The notes below the pieces were generated by a model that worked only from the letters and a program-made list of their open reading frames with translations, was not told where the DNA came from and did not search any database. The translations under genes were made by a program, and so were the position numbers. From the NCBI GenBank assembly GCA_910575605.1, contig CAJTEW010000003.1, positions 1 to 64,000 of the forward strand: a stretch of 64,000 bases of DNA, written 5' to 3'. The DNA comes from Lachnospiraceae bacterium. GTDB lineage: Bacteria; Bacillota; Clostridia; Lachnospirales; Lachnospiraceae. This document shows, one piece after another, positions 51,261 through 59,033 of this stretch (positions are counted from its first letter, which is position 1; the number at the start of each line of letters is the position of its first letter).

Positions 51261-51950
51261 ATGCTTCAAGTTACTTATATTTATCATAGTGGATTTTGCG
51301 TTGAGACAGAAAATAGCTATTATATATTTGACTATTTCAAAGGAAAGCTTCCAATGCTTAACAGAGATAAGAGGGTATATGTTTTTGCGAGTCATTTTCA
51401 TCACGATCATTATAACCCGGAGATATTTGTGCTGCTAGAGAAACAGGGAATTTTGCGGGAAAATATAGAAGCAGTACTGGCGGCAGATATCAGGAAAAAG
51501 AACTATCCAGAGGGGATTAAGGTGAATCGTGCAGGCGGAAATAGAAGTTATATATTGTCTGACGGAACAAAGGTAGAGACTTTATATTCTACAGATTCAG
51601 GAGTTGCCTACCTTGTTACTTCAGAGGACGGAGTGCTCTATCATGCAGGAGACCTTAATGACTGGTGCTGGGAAGAGGAAACGGAGGAATATAATCACAA
51701 TATGACAGCTCGTTTTCGCAGGGAAATAGACAGGATAGCAGGACGTAAAGCTGATGTGGCGTTTCTTCCGCTGGATGTGCGTCAGGAAGAGGACTATGAC
51801 AAAGGCATGTTGTATTTTCTCGAGAAAGTTGAAACCAGGTGTGCCTACCCGATGCATTATTGGGAGCATCCTGAGGTGATCGAAAAGTTTTGCAGAGAGC
51901 ATCCACAGTATTGCGATATTGTAAAAAATACAGAAGAAGCGGGGAAATAG
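51261..51950 (+). CDS. MBL-fold metallo-hydrolase
   Basis: 229 residues, cytosolic, metallo-beta-lactamase superfamily. The metal-binding HxHxDH signature is in ASHFHHDHYNPEIF (about residues 44-57), and later ligands are suggested by YHAGDLNDWCW and CAYPMHYWEHPEV. The substrate is unknown. ATG 51261 follows GGGAGG by 8 bases and gives the family-like start MLQVTYIYHSGFCVET. Monocistronic. Confidence 0.83.
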   Translation: MLQVTYIYHSGFCVETENSYYIFDYFKGKLPMLNRDKRVYVFASHFHHDHYNPEIFVLLEKQGILRENIEAVLAADIRKKNYPEGIKVNRAGGNRSYILSDGTKVETLYSTDSGVAYLVTSEDGVLYHAGDLNDWCWEEETEEYNHNMTARFRREIDRIAGRKADVAFLPLDVRQEEDYDKGMLYFLEKVETRCAYPMHYWEHPEVIEKFCREHPQYCDIVKNTEEAGK

Positions 51951-52176
51951 TTTCGTTTGTAGAAGGGGATAAAGAAACTATTATGGATAACTGGGTGCCT
52001 GCGCGGTTTGCGCCAGTGTGTTGTACTATTCCCTGACGTTTAGCTGTGTGTCTACAAGAAGTTTAAAAGGCATTCTTTTGTTGTCTTTTGTATATAAGAC
52101 AGATGTTTTTTAAATTGCTTCATGAGGTATCAGAAAATACTCCAGGAGTTTCTGGATGAATTTTCCAGAGGTATTA

Positions 52177-52205
52177 TTGTGTTTTTCGCTTGTATCCGTT
52201 ATAAT
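52177..52205 (+). promoter_or_regulatory. Promoter of the chemotaxis receptor gene
   Basis: TTGTGT (52177-52182), a 17-base spacer and TATAAT (52200-52205). The dyad TCTGGA-TGAATTT-TCCAGA (52151-52169) lies upstream. In the rest of 51951-52150 I see no gene or clear element. No sigma-28-type motif was evident. Confidence 0.65.
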
Positions 52206-52246
52206 CTTCTCTAAAAGAACAGTAAATGAGTTTAAGGAGAAGGGAT

Positions 52247-54256
52247 ATGAGAACAAAAGAAGGAAAAAAGGAGCGTTCTTCTGTAAGGGGCAGAATGAAA
52301 AAAAGAGGGATTACAAGAAAGCTGGTAGGAGCAATTATTGTAACCATTGTAATCATGGTTGCAGTACTTCTTCTGCTGGTGTATAACCGTGTTTCAGATA
52401 CACTTCTTGATAAGAGCGAAAGGCTGCTAAAGGAGACGACAGACAAAGCGCTTCAGGAGACAAGTGCGTGGATGAATAAAACCGTGACGATGCTTGAGAT
52501 GCAGAGGGATACGATTGAATATGAGGATATGGACATTTCGGCTATGACAGAATATATTAAGCATACGGTTAAGCAGAATGACGCATATCCTGCAGGACTT
52601 TATGTGGCGCTGACAGACGGGTCTTTATACCATGCTTCATTCGTACCGGGACCAGACTTCAATTCACTGGAAAAGTCCTGGTATCAGAACGGAATTCAGT
52701 CAGAGGACTTTATTCTTGGAGATGTTTATTTTGACGAGGACAGCCAGTCTTATGTAGTAGGAGCTTCTGGTATGCTGAAAAATGCTGCCGGGGAGACACT
52801 GGGCGTTGCGGCGGCGGATGTGTATTTGGATTCTATTTCTGATATTGTTGCAAATATTCAGTTAGAACAGACAGGAGGCATTTTCCTTATAGATACCCGG
52901 ACGGACACAATTATTGGCCATAAGGACAAAGAAATGACAGGACGCATGTTGAGTGAATTTAAGGACGATATGTATGCTTATGCAGCAGACCAGATAGAGA
53001 AGGGAATCTTAGGATTATCTGTTTACGAAGATAATACATATATACAGGTAGCACAGGTGCCAAACAGTGATTGGATGGCAGTTGCATATGTATCCAAGTC
53101 AGAGGTTTTGGGAGATTTGAAAATGCTGACTGGCATGATGGCGTCTGTAGCAGCGGTGGCAGTTATTGCTGCGGTAATTCTGATTATACTCCTTGTAAGA
53201 AGAATAATAGGAAAGCCGGTTGCAGAATTAAATTATGTGGCAGCTAAGATCGCGGAGGGTGAATTAGATCAGACAATCCGCTATAATTCAAATGATGAGC
53301 TCGGTGAACTTGCAGATAATTTCGGGCAGACTGTAGCACGTCTTCGTGACTATGTTGACTATATCAATGAAGTTTCAGAGAAGCTCCAGGATATTGCAAG
53401 AGGAAATCTTGCATTTACACTTTCTCATGATTATGTAGGTGAGTTTTCAAAGATTAAGGATTCCCTTGAAGGGATTTCTCATTCCCTTAATGATACATTA
53501 GGACAGATAAATGTCGCTGCAGGACAGGTGGCGGAAGGCGCCGGATATGTTTCGGACGGAGCACAGACACTCTCACTTGGTTCATCACAGCAGACAGATG
53601 CAGTAGAGCGTCTAGCTTCCCATATCAGTGAAGTCTCTGATGGGATACAGAAGACTGCGAAAGGGGCAAAAAAAGCCAGCCAGATTGCACAGGAGGTTGG
53701 AAGTAATATCCTAGAGAGCAATGATAAGATGCAGCAGATGAATGGTGCTATCCAGAGGATAAGTGATAAGTCAACAGAAATTCACAGCATTATTAAGACT
53801 ATAGAGGACATTGCATTCCAGACCAATATTTTGGCCTTAAATGCTGCAGTAGAGGCAGCCCGGGCAGGAAAAGCAGGAAAAGGCTTTGCCGTAGTTGCAG
53901 ATGAGGTGCGTAATCTTGCAAGTAAATCCTCTGAGGCTGCACAGAATACTACTCTTCTAATTGATCAGACTGTTGAGGCTGTAGAGGAAGGAACAGGACT
54001 TGCAAGGGATACAGCAAGTTCTATGATGGCAGTGGTTGAACGTGCAAAAGAGGTAACCGATTTAATTGACGAAATTGCAGAATATTCTGCAAAACAGGCA
54101 GAGGCCACGGAAGAAGTCATTCATGGAATCGCTCAGATTTCTGATGTAGTGCAGTCTAATATGTCTACGGCAGAAAAGAGTGCGGCGGCCAGCGAGGAGT
54201 TGTCAGGTCAGTCTAATATGCTGAAGGATTTAGTATCAAAGTTTCGGCTAAAATAA
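52247..54256 (+). CDS. Methyl-accepting chemotaxis protein
   Basis: 669 residues from ATG 52247 (AAGGAG 7 bases upstream). TM1 (about 23-46), an extracytoplasmic dCache-like sensor (about 50-275, with [20 protein letters not shown]), TM2 (about 285-308), HAMP, and a cytoplasmic signalling helix bundle with the conserved tip [20 protein letters not shown]. No che or flagellar genes are in the window. Ligand unknown; the sensor fold suits amino acids or other small acids. Confidence 0.92.
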   Translation: MRTKEGKKERSSVRGRMKKRGITRKLVGAIIVTIVIMVAVLLLLVYNRVSDTLLDKSERLLKETTDKALQETSAWMNKTVTMLEMQRDTIEYEDMDISAMTEYIKHTVKQNDAYPAGLYVALTDGSLYHASFVPGPDFNSLEKSWYQNGIQSEDFILGDVYFDEDSQSYVVGASGMLKNAAGETLGVAAADVYLDSISDIVANIQLEQTGGIFLIDTRTDTIIGHKDKEMTGRMLSEFKDDMYAYAADQIEKGILGLSVYEDNTYIQVAQVPNSDWMAVAYVSKSEVLGDLKMLTGMMASVAAVAVIAAVILIILLVRRIIGKPVAELNYVAAKIAEGELDQTIRYNSNDELGELADNFGQTVARLRDYVDYINEVSEKLQDIARGNLAFTLSHDYVGEFSKIKDSLEGISHSLNDTLGQINVAAGQVAEGAGYVSDGAQTLSLGSSQQTDAVERLASHISEVSDGIQKTAKGAKKASQIAQEVGSNILESNDKMQQMNGAIQRISDKSTEIHSIIKTIEDIAFQTNILALNAAVEAARAGKAGKGFAVVADEVRNLASKSSEAAQNTTLLIDQTVEAVEEGTGLARDTASSMMAVVERAKEVTDLIDEIAEYSAKQAEATEEVIHGIAQISDVVQSNMSTAEKSAAASEELSGQSNMLKDLVSKFRLK

Positions 54257-54259
54257 TAA

Positions 54260-54320
54260 ATGGGGACAGGGTAAAACGAATCTGGGACGGGGTTTTTTTA
54301 GAAAAACCCCGTCCCAGATT
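54260..54320. repeat. Dispersed GGGGAC palindrome, copy 6 (left-heavy)
   Basis: AATCTGGGACGGGGTTTTT (54279-54297) pairs with its complement at 54302-54320 around a 4-base loop. To the left, TGGGGACAGGGTAAAACG (54261-54278) matches the outer arm of copy 1 type elements but has no partner on the right, so the element is a truncated nested form. It lies between convergent MCP and J-domain genes, 4 and 1 bases from their stops. Confidence 0.86.
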
Positions 54321-54321
54321 T

Positions 54322-55062
54322 CTATATATACCCTCCTGGCATTCCTCCACCGCCGCAGCATAGTCCGCTGCCGCCGCAACAGAGGTTGCACATGAGGTTG
54401 GCAAGACACAGCTTCATGCAGAAACTATTTCCACCCACAAAGGTAGTCTGATAAGGCCCCTGCCTCTGTTGATACCAGCTGCCACCGCTTTCAAGACGGC
54501 TTACAAATATCTGATACTGAAGATTATCTGGCTCAAGCCTCAGTGCTTCGCGGGCATGATTAAGGGCCATGACGTTGTTCCCCATGCCGGAGTTTGCCAT
54601 TCCGCTGTAATAATACCATGCGGCGTTTCTATTACTGATGCCATTTAGAAGATTTAATGCCTCTTGATAGTGTCCACTGTTTATAAAATTGGCAGCGGCG
54701 CGCATGTGAAGATCTTCTTCACTTTCACTTCCTCCTGCATTTGCCTGACGGTACTCACCGCCAAAGCCGCGGAAAGGGCCGCCAAAGCCTCCAAAACTGC
54801 CAAAGCCTCCAAAATCTTCCTGCCCATATCCGCCTGAACCATAACTACCTTGTCCATAGCCTGAGGAGCCATACTCTCTTTCGTGCATAATCTGCTGATA
54901 TGCCTGCTGCACTTCCTTAAATTTTGCTTCAGCCGAATCCTTGCTGGGGTTGTTGATATTTGCATCCGGGTGGTATTTCCGGCTTAAGTTCCTATATGCT
55001 TTTTTTATCTCTTCGTCAGAGGCATTCCGTGTGATGCCTAAGACGCTGTAAGGGTCTGTCAT
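54322..55062 (-). CDS. J-domain (DnaJ-like) protein with TPR-like and Cys-rich tail
   Basis: 246 residues. N-terminal J domain with the HPD motif ([40 protein letters not shown]), a Gly/Ser/Tyr-rich linker (about 75-110), a TPR-like helical region ([40 protein letters not shown]) and a Cys/Gly-rich end ([17 protein letters not shown]). Not a canonical DnaJ: no zinc-finger or CTD domains. A specialised Hsp70 co-chaperone, third gene of an operon with DUF5685 and a zinc-ribbon membrane protein. Confidence 0.85.
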   Translation of the reverse strand: MTDPYSVLGITRNASDEEIKKAYRNLSRKYHPDANINNPSKDSAEAKFKEVQQAYQQIMHEREYGSSGYGQGSYGSGGYGQEDFGGFGSFGGFGGPFRGFGGEYRQANAGGSESEEDLHMRAAANFINSGHYQEALNLLNGISNRNAAWYYYSGMANSGMGNNVMALNHAREALRLEPDNLQYQIFVSRLESGGSWYQQRQGPYQTTFVGGNSFCMKLCLANLMCNLCCGGSGLCCGGGGMPGGYI

Positions 55063-55068
55063 AATGAT

Positions 55069-55923
55069 TTATTCTCCTGATTTTTGTCCTTTGTCAGCTT
55101 CTTTTCTCTCTTTTGTAACAGAAGTGTACCTGCACCATACACCGGAGTATAAAATGTTGCGCAGGATGTCGGCGTGGAGCAGTATGGGAAGCTTTTCAAA
55201 CTCGCGGGAACATTCTGCCATCATTAATGTAAGAAGCTGGCGGCAGTTTTCAGCAAAATTCTCATCTGTCTTATATGATTCTTTTAGAGGGTTATAGCAT
55301 CCTGTCTTTATGTCCTCTGCCACGTCCTCATAAGCATCCATAAGGTAAATGAATTTCCCTAGGAAAAATCCGATCCGTTTAAGGGAAAGCTCCCACTCAT
55401 CCTTCCGGTACGAAAATATTTCTGCCATAATATCTCCGAAGAAGCCGGCCATTTTATCTAAGTCTGTCTCTCCTAGTTTCTCATAATATGAGAGTTTTTG
55501 CAAGTTAGAAGAAATGCGGACTGTCTTATCAGGATAAATCTTTGAAATATCCTTCATTCTTGACGACAATATCTTTGCTGTCAGATAGCTTTTCTTTTTA
55601 CGCTCGTCTTCCCAGTCATCCTTGCATTTGTAATAGGAAAAAACAAGATTCATGGCCGCACAATAGTCAGTGTAAAGGTTTGTTCTCACAGTATGCTTCT
55701 CGAATGGATGGGCAATACAGTTTACAGTCTCCACCGCTGTTTCCGGTTCATATAATCCGGTAAGAAGGACAATGAGAAAGGTCATGTCATAGGTTAAAGT
55801 CATCTGCCCGCTTCTTCCATAATTGTCTTTTAAACGCCTGCAAAGACCACAATAGTACGAATGGTACATATCGTAGTCTTTGAATTTCATCTCCGCTTTA
55901 TTAATCGCAATATATCCAAACAT
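55069..55923 (-). CDS. DUF5685 protein with two Asp-rich motifs
   Basis: 284 residues from the ATG at 55923 (AGAGGG 7 bases upstream; an earlier in-frame ATG lacks a site). Helical. A Cys pair lies in CGLCRRLKDNYG (25-28). Two acidic motifs are DDWEDE (102-107) and DAYEDVAED (196-204, in YLMDAYEDVAEDIKTGCYNP). Their spacing and form resemble the two Asp-rich motifs of squalene/phytoene-synthase-type isoprenoid synthases, though family function is unknown. A 6-base gap to the J-domain gene indicates co-translation. Confidence 0.8.
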   Translation of the reverse strand: MFGYIAINKAEMKFKDYDMYHSYYCGLCRRLKDNYGRSGQMTLTYDMTFLIVLLTGLYEPETAVETVNCIAHPFEKHTVRTNLYTDYCAAMNLVFSYYKCKDDWEDERKKKSYLTAKILSSRMKDISKIYPDKTVRISSNLQKLSYYEKLGETDLDKMAGFFGDIMAEIFSYRKDEWELSLKRIGFFLGKFIYLMDAYEDVAEDIKTGCYNPLKESYKTDENFAENCRQLLTLMMAECSREFEKLPILLHADILRNILYSGVWCRYTSVTKERKEADKGQKSGE

Positions 55924-55937
55924 GTAAGAGCCCTCTT

Positions 55938-56333
55938 TTAGCTGTTCTTTATAAATGTGGTGCTGCATTTGGGACAGCGGATTTCGATGCGTCCCTTTCC
56001 GCGGGGAATACGGATTTTCTGCTTACACGACGGACATTTATAGATATGGTGGGTTTTTCTCTGTACAAGCATATTTTTCTGGCGGGCAAAAAAGCAGCGG
56101 AGCTTGTAGGTTTTAGCCAGATAAGCACGGTTTTCCGCAGAACGCTTATAAATATTTTTAGAAAACATACGGAAATAAGTATAGATGATACAAACCCATG
56201 CAAGCAGCGGGAAAATCCGTGCATCCGAAAACCATGTGGCAGCTGCTGAGGCAATGCCTATTCCTAACAGACATTTTCCAAGGGAATCTACTCCGTACCT
56301 TCCATACATGAAGCGCATTAATTTTTCTTTCAT
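55938..56333 (-). CDS. Small membrane protein with C-terminal zinc ribbon
   Basis: 131 residues. Two hydrophobic segments (about 20-35 and 38-55), a basic middle region and a C-terminal CxxC...CxxC zinc ribbon (CPSCKQKIRIPRGKGR and IRCPKCSTTF). The ATG at 56333 follows GGAAGGTG by about 8 bases. Lead gene of the operon with DUF5685 and the J-domain protein; its role is unknown, perhaps membrane recruitment of the complex. Confidence 0.75.
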   Translation of the reverse strand: MKEKLMRFMYGRYGVDSLGKCLLGIGIASAAATWFSDARIFPLLAWVCIIYTYFRMFSKNIYKRSAENRAYLAKTYKLRCFFARQKNMLVQRKTHHIYKCPSCKQKIRIPRGKGRIEIRCPKCSTTFIKNS

Positions 56334-56404
56334 GTTCATCACCTTCCTAACTACTATTCATCATACGCTGTCTAAGCCTAAAGTCAATAAAATGCAAATT
56401 AAAA

Positions 56405-56466
56405 AAGTATAAAATAAAACAAATTTTCTAAAATTATGTTAAGATAAAAAGAAGTATAAAATAAAA
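56405..56466. repeat. Direct repeat in the divergent promoter region
   Basis: AAGTATAAAATAAAA occurs exactly at 56405-56419 and 56452-56466, 47 bases apart, between the divergent zinc-ribbon operon and the FadR-type gene. Each copy contains a TATAAA/TATAAAAT-like -10. It may reflect paired promoters or operator sites; simple AT-richness is a fallback explanation. Confidence 0.45.
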
Positions 56467-56488
56467 ATAGTGGTTATGGAGAGGTTAA

Positions 56489-57184
56489 ATGAGAATTGGG
56501 AACAGAGCCGCCCGTACACTTTTGTATGAAGAGGTAGTGGAGGACTTATATAAGATTATAGACAGGGAGAATTTAAAGCCGGGTGATAGACTGCCGGCAG
56601 AAAGAGAGCTGATTGAAAAGCTGAATGTCAGCCGGAATGTTTTAAGGGAGGCCTTTCATGTACTGGAAAACAGAGGGATTATTGTATCCAGGCAGGGAAA
56701 GGGGAGATTTTTAAGGGAACAGCCATCATCGGGCGATGCAGCAAGATATGACAGCCTCAGTAAGAATCTGGAGCGCTATTCTATGATGGAAGCATATGAG
56801 GTCCGGCAGGTGCTGGAGGTTAAAGGAGTTGAACTGATTATCAGAAATGCAGCGGAGCAGGATATTGACGAGCTGGAAGCCATGTATCAGGAGATTAAGA
56901 AGCGTTATGAAGAGACCGGAAAAACTGTGGGGGAATTTGATTTGCACAGGTTATATGCGTCTAAGACAGGAAGTATGTTCATGACCCAGACTTTGGAAAT
57001 CGTGTTAAATGCAATATGGGATATGATGTATGGAAAATTTTCTGATATACTGGATGCTACCTCAGAGGAATATGAGCTTAAATCACATAGGATGATTATC
57101 CAGGCAATTCGCAGCAGAGATACAAAGACAGCACAGAGATTAATGCATGAACATCTTCAAGTAACAATGGATATGTTCAAGTAG
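56489..57184 (+). CDS. FadR-type GntR-family regulator
   Basis: 231 residues: N-terminal winged helix (PAERELIEKLNVSRNVLREA, FHVLENRGIIVSRQGKGRF) and C-terminal FCD ligand domain (YEVRQVLEVKGVELIIRNAA, ESYELKSHRM-like helices). FCD regulators respond to organic acids, amino acids or sugar acids. It sits just before the NodB/argH/arc cluster on the same strand and is the obvious candidate regulator. A hairpin lies between. Confidence 0.86.
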   Translation: MRIGNRAARTLLYEEVVEDLYKIIDRENLKPGDRLPAERELIEKLNVSRNVLREAFHVLENRGIIVSRQGKGRFLREQPSSGDAARYDSLSKNLERYSMMEAYEVRQVLEVKGVELIIRNAAEQDIDELEAMYQEIKKRYEETGKTVGEFDLHRLYASKTGSMFMTQTLEIVLNAIWDMMYGKFSDILDATSEEYELKSHRMIIQAIRSRDTKTAQRLMHEHLQVTMDMFK

Positions 57185-57227
57185 AACAAAAAATATAAAA
57201 AATAGCATTAAAAATTGTAGAAATTGA

Positions 57228-57260
57228 TTGACAGATAGCACGAAAAAGTGCTATCTTTAT
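57228..57260 (+). terminator. Hairpin after the FadR-type gene, overlapping a -35-like site
   Basis: AGATAGCAC (57233-57241), GAAAAA, GTGCTATCT (57248-57256), then TTATTATATT. It reads as the terminator of the regulator gene. TTGACA sits at 57228-57233 and TATCTT 18 bases downstream, so a promoter with a dyad between its elements is an alternative. The nearby GGTGACC and GTAACC (57272-57286) could be FadR-type half-sites. Confidence 0.6.
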
Positions 57261-57315
57261 TATATTAAGTGGGTGACCAAGTAACCAAAAGAACAAGAAG
57301 GAAGGAAAAGAAGAA

Positions 57316-58173
57316 ATGGAAAGAATAAAATGGCCGGAGGGCAGGAAAAGTGCGGTCATGTTCAGCTTTGACTTGGATGGAGATATTATATGGCGCAACA
57401 TGTCCGCAGACGAACCAAATGCAGATAAGCTGATCCGCGCCCGTTCCATTGGTCAGTACGGTCCAAACCGCTGTGTGGACATGATACTGGATCTGATGGA
57501 GAAGTATGGGGTGAAGGCATCCTTTTATGTACCGGGATTCGTGGCAGAGCAAAATCCTGATGTGGTAAGAAGAATCGCAAAGGCAGGACATGAGATTGGA
57601 AACCACGGCTATACTCATGAACGTCTTGTTGAGAAGACAGTGGAGGAACAAAAGGAAATTATTGGAAGGACTCAGCGTATCATCAGGGATATTACAGGAA
57701 AAGAGCCAGTGGGCTTTCGTACCCCGTCCGGGGACTGGCATACACGCACGCCTTATATTCTGGCAGAAATGGGATTTTCTTATTCCAGCTCCATGCGCGG
57801 CGATGATAAGCCGTATTATACGCTGCTTGACGGAAGGGAGTCGGATTTAGTAGAGATTCCTTCTAAATGGGAGCTGGATGATTATGTGGCACAGGCATAT
57901 AGTGTATATCCGGCAGAACCGGCGGGACTGGATCGTATTAGCTGCTATAGAAATGTACAGGACAATGATATCCGTGAATTCCAGGGCTATTATGAAATGG
58001 GACTCTGCATTTCTTATCTGATGCATCCCCAGATTTCTGGAGCGCCGGGAAGGAATCTGATACTAGAAGAAGTCTTAAAGGAGGTTACCTCCCATGACGA
58101 CGTATGGGTGGCAACTGGCAGCGAGATCGCCCAGTACTGGAGAAAAGCTTATCCGAGAGAAGAGGAGGTGTAG
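57316..58173 (+). CDS. NodB-fold amidohydrolase (HpPgdA/cyclic-imidase-like), active type
   Basis: 285 residues with no signal peptide. Polysaccharide-deacetylase fold with motif 1 FSFDLDGD (16-23; D19/D21), motif 2 GHEIGNHGYTH (H97 and H101) and motif 3 GFRTPSGD (R135, P137). The long GDIIWRNMS and GQYGPNR segments are typical of the cytosolic HpPgdA/imidase group, which hydrolyses cyclic imides or small amides rather than cell-wall glycans. Three bases separate it from a degenerate paralogue. Located in an argininosuccinate/arginine cluster. Confidence 0.85.
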   Translation: MERIKWPEGRKSAVMFSFDLDGDIIWRNMSADEPNADKLIRARSIGQYGPNRCVDMILDLMEKYGVKASFYVPGFVAEQNPDVVRRIAKAGHEIGNHGYTHERLVEKTVEEQKEIIGRTQRIIRDITGKEPVGFRTPSGDWHTRTPYILAEMGFSYSSSMRGDDKPYYTLLDGRESDLVEIPSKWELDDYVAQAYSVYPAEPAGLDRISCYRNVQDNDIREFQGYYEMGLCISYLMHPQISGAPGRNLILEEVLKEVTSHDDVWVATGSEIAQYWRKAYPREEEV

Positions 58174-58176
58174 AAA

Positions 58177-59013
58177 ATGTATGCAAAAGGTATGAGCCTT
58201 CCACAAGGGAAAAAATGTGTGGCATTTATCACGGTAAATCTTTCAGCAGAGTTTTTCTGGATCTCGTTAGACAAAAAGGCGCTGAATATGCCAAAGACCC
58301 TGTCTCTTGGACAGTATGGAATGACGCACGGACTGCCAAGGCTGTTAGACATGCTGGATGAATTCCATATAAAAGCAGCCTTTTTTGTCCCAGGAAGAAC
58401 AGCAGAAACCTACCCGGAGAAGATAAAAGAAACTGCACAGAGAGGACATGAGATCTCCTGCCATGGATATGAATATGAGAATTTCTCGTTATTAAGCTAT
58501 GAAGAGCAACGCAGGCGGATCATAAAGGCAGTAAGCGCTATCGAAAAAGCCTGCGGCAGAAAACCTGTGGGATTCCGCGCGCCTATGGGGGATCTGATGT
58601 TAGAGACGCTTAATATTGCAAGAGAATGCGGTATGAAATATTCCAGTGACCTTTTTGATGACGACAGACCGTATTTTATGGAGGTGAATGACAAGAGGGA
58701 TGAAATCCTTCAGATTCCCATGCAGTGGGCGAACTTTGATCTCCCGTATTTTGCATTTAATTACCGTCCGGCATTCCCAGCCGGTCAGGGCCGCATTGCC
58801 AATTACAGCAATGTTCTTTCCAACTGGAAGGATGAGTTTACAGGACATTATAATCATAATCTCTGCTATACCCTTCAGCTTGACCCGCAGACAATAGGAA
58901 GCCCGGGACGTATGGCGCTTTTGAGGGAATTTCTGGAGTATATGACGTCCTATGAGGGAGTGTGGTTTGCAACTGGAAAAGAGCTTTATGATTATTGTAT
59001 GCAGAATAAATAA
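58177..59013 (+). CDS. NodB-fold paralogue lacking metal ligands (probable pseudoenzyme)
   Basis: 278 residues, colinear with the preceding gene product. Motif 1 is FITVNLSAEFFW (17-28), where the metal Asp and catalytic Asp become N21 and S23. Motif 2 is HGYEY (96-100): H96 is kept but the second His is Y100. Motif 3 GFRAPMGD is kept. It cannot bind the metal in the usual way, so it is likely a non-catalytic partner or a repurposed enzyme. AGGAGGT precedes the ATG. Confidence 0.85.
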   Translation: MYAKGMSLPQGKKCVAFITVNLSAEFFWISLDKKALNMPKTLSLGQYGMTHGLPRLLDMLDEFHIKAAFFVPGRTAETYPEKIKETAQRGHEISCHGYEYENFSLLSYEEQRRRIIKAVSAIEKACGRKPVGFRAPMGDLMLETLNIARECGMKYSSDLFDDDRPYFMEVNDKRDEILQIPMQWANFDLPYFAFNYRPAFPAGQGRIANYSNVLSNWKDEFTGHYNHNLCYTLQLDPQTIGSPGRMALLREFLEYMTSYEGVWFATGKELYDYCMQNK

Positions 59014-59033
59014 AAGGAAAGGAGAAGAATAGG

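Noticed and set aside
3-54320. The GGGGAC palindromes as a CRISPR array or tandem repeat
   Set aside because: They are dispersed singly over 54 kb, self-complementary and without spacers or cas genes.
57316-59013. The two NodB-fold proteins as cell-wall polysaccharide deacetylases
   Set aside because: Both lack a signal peptide or TM anchor, are in an amino acid cluster, and have the HpPgdA/imidase-type N-terminus.
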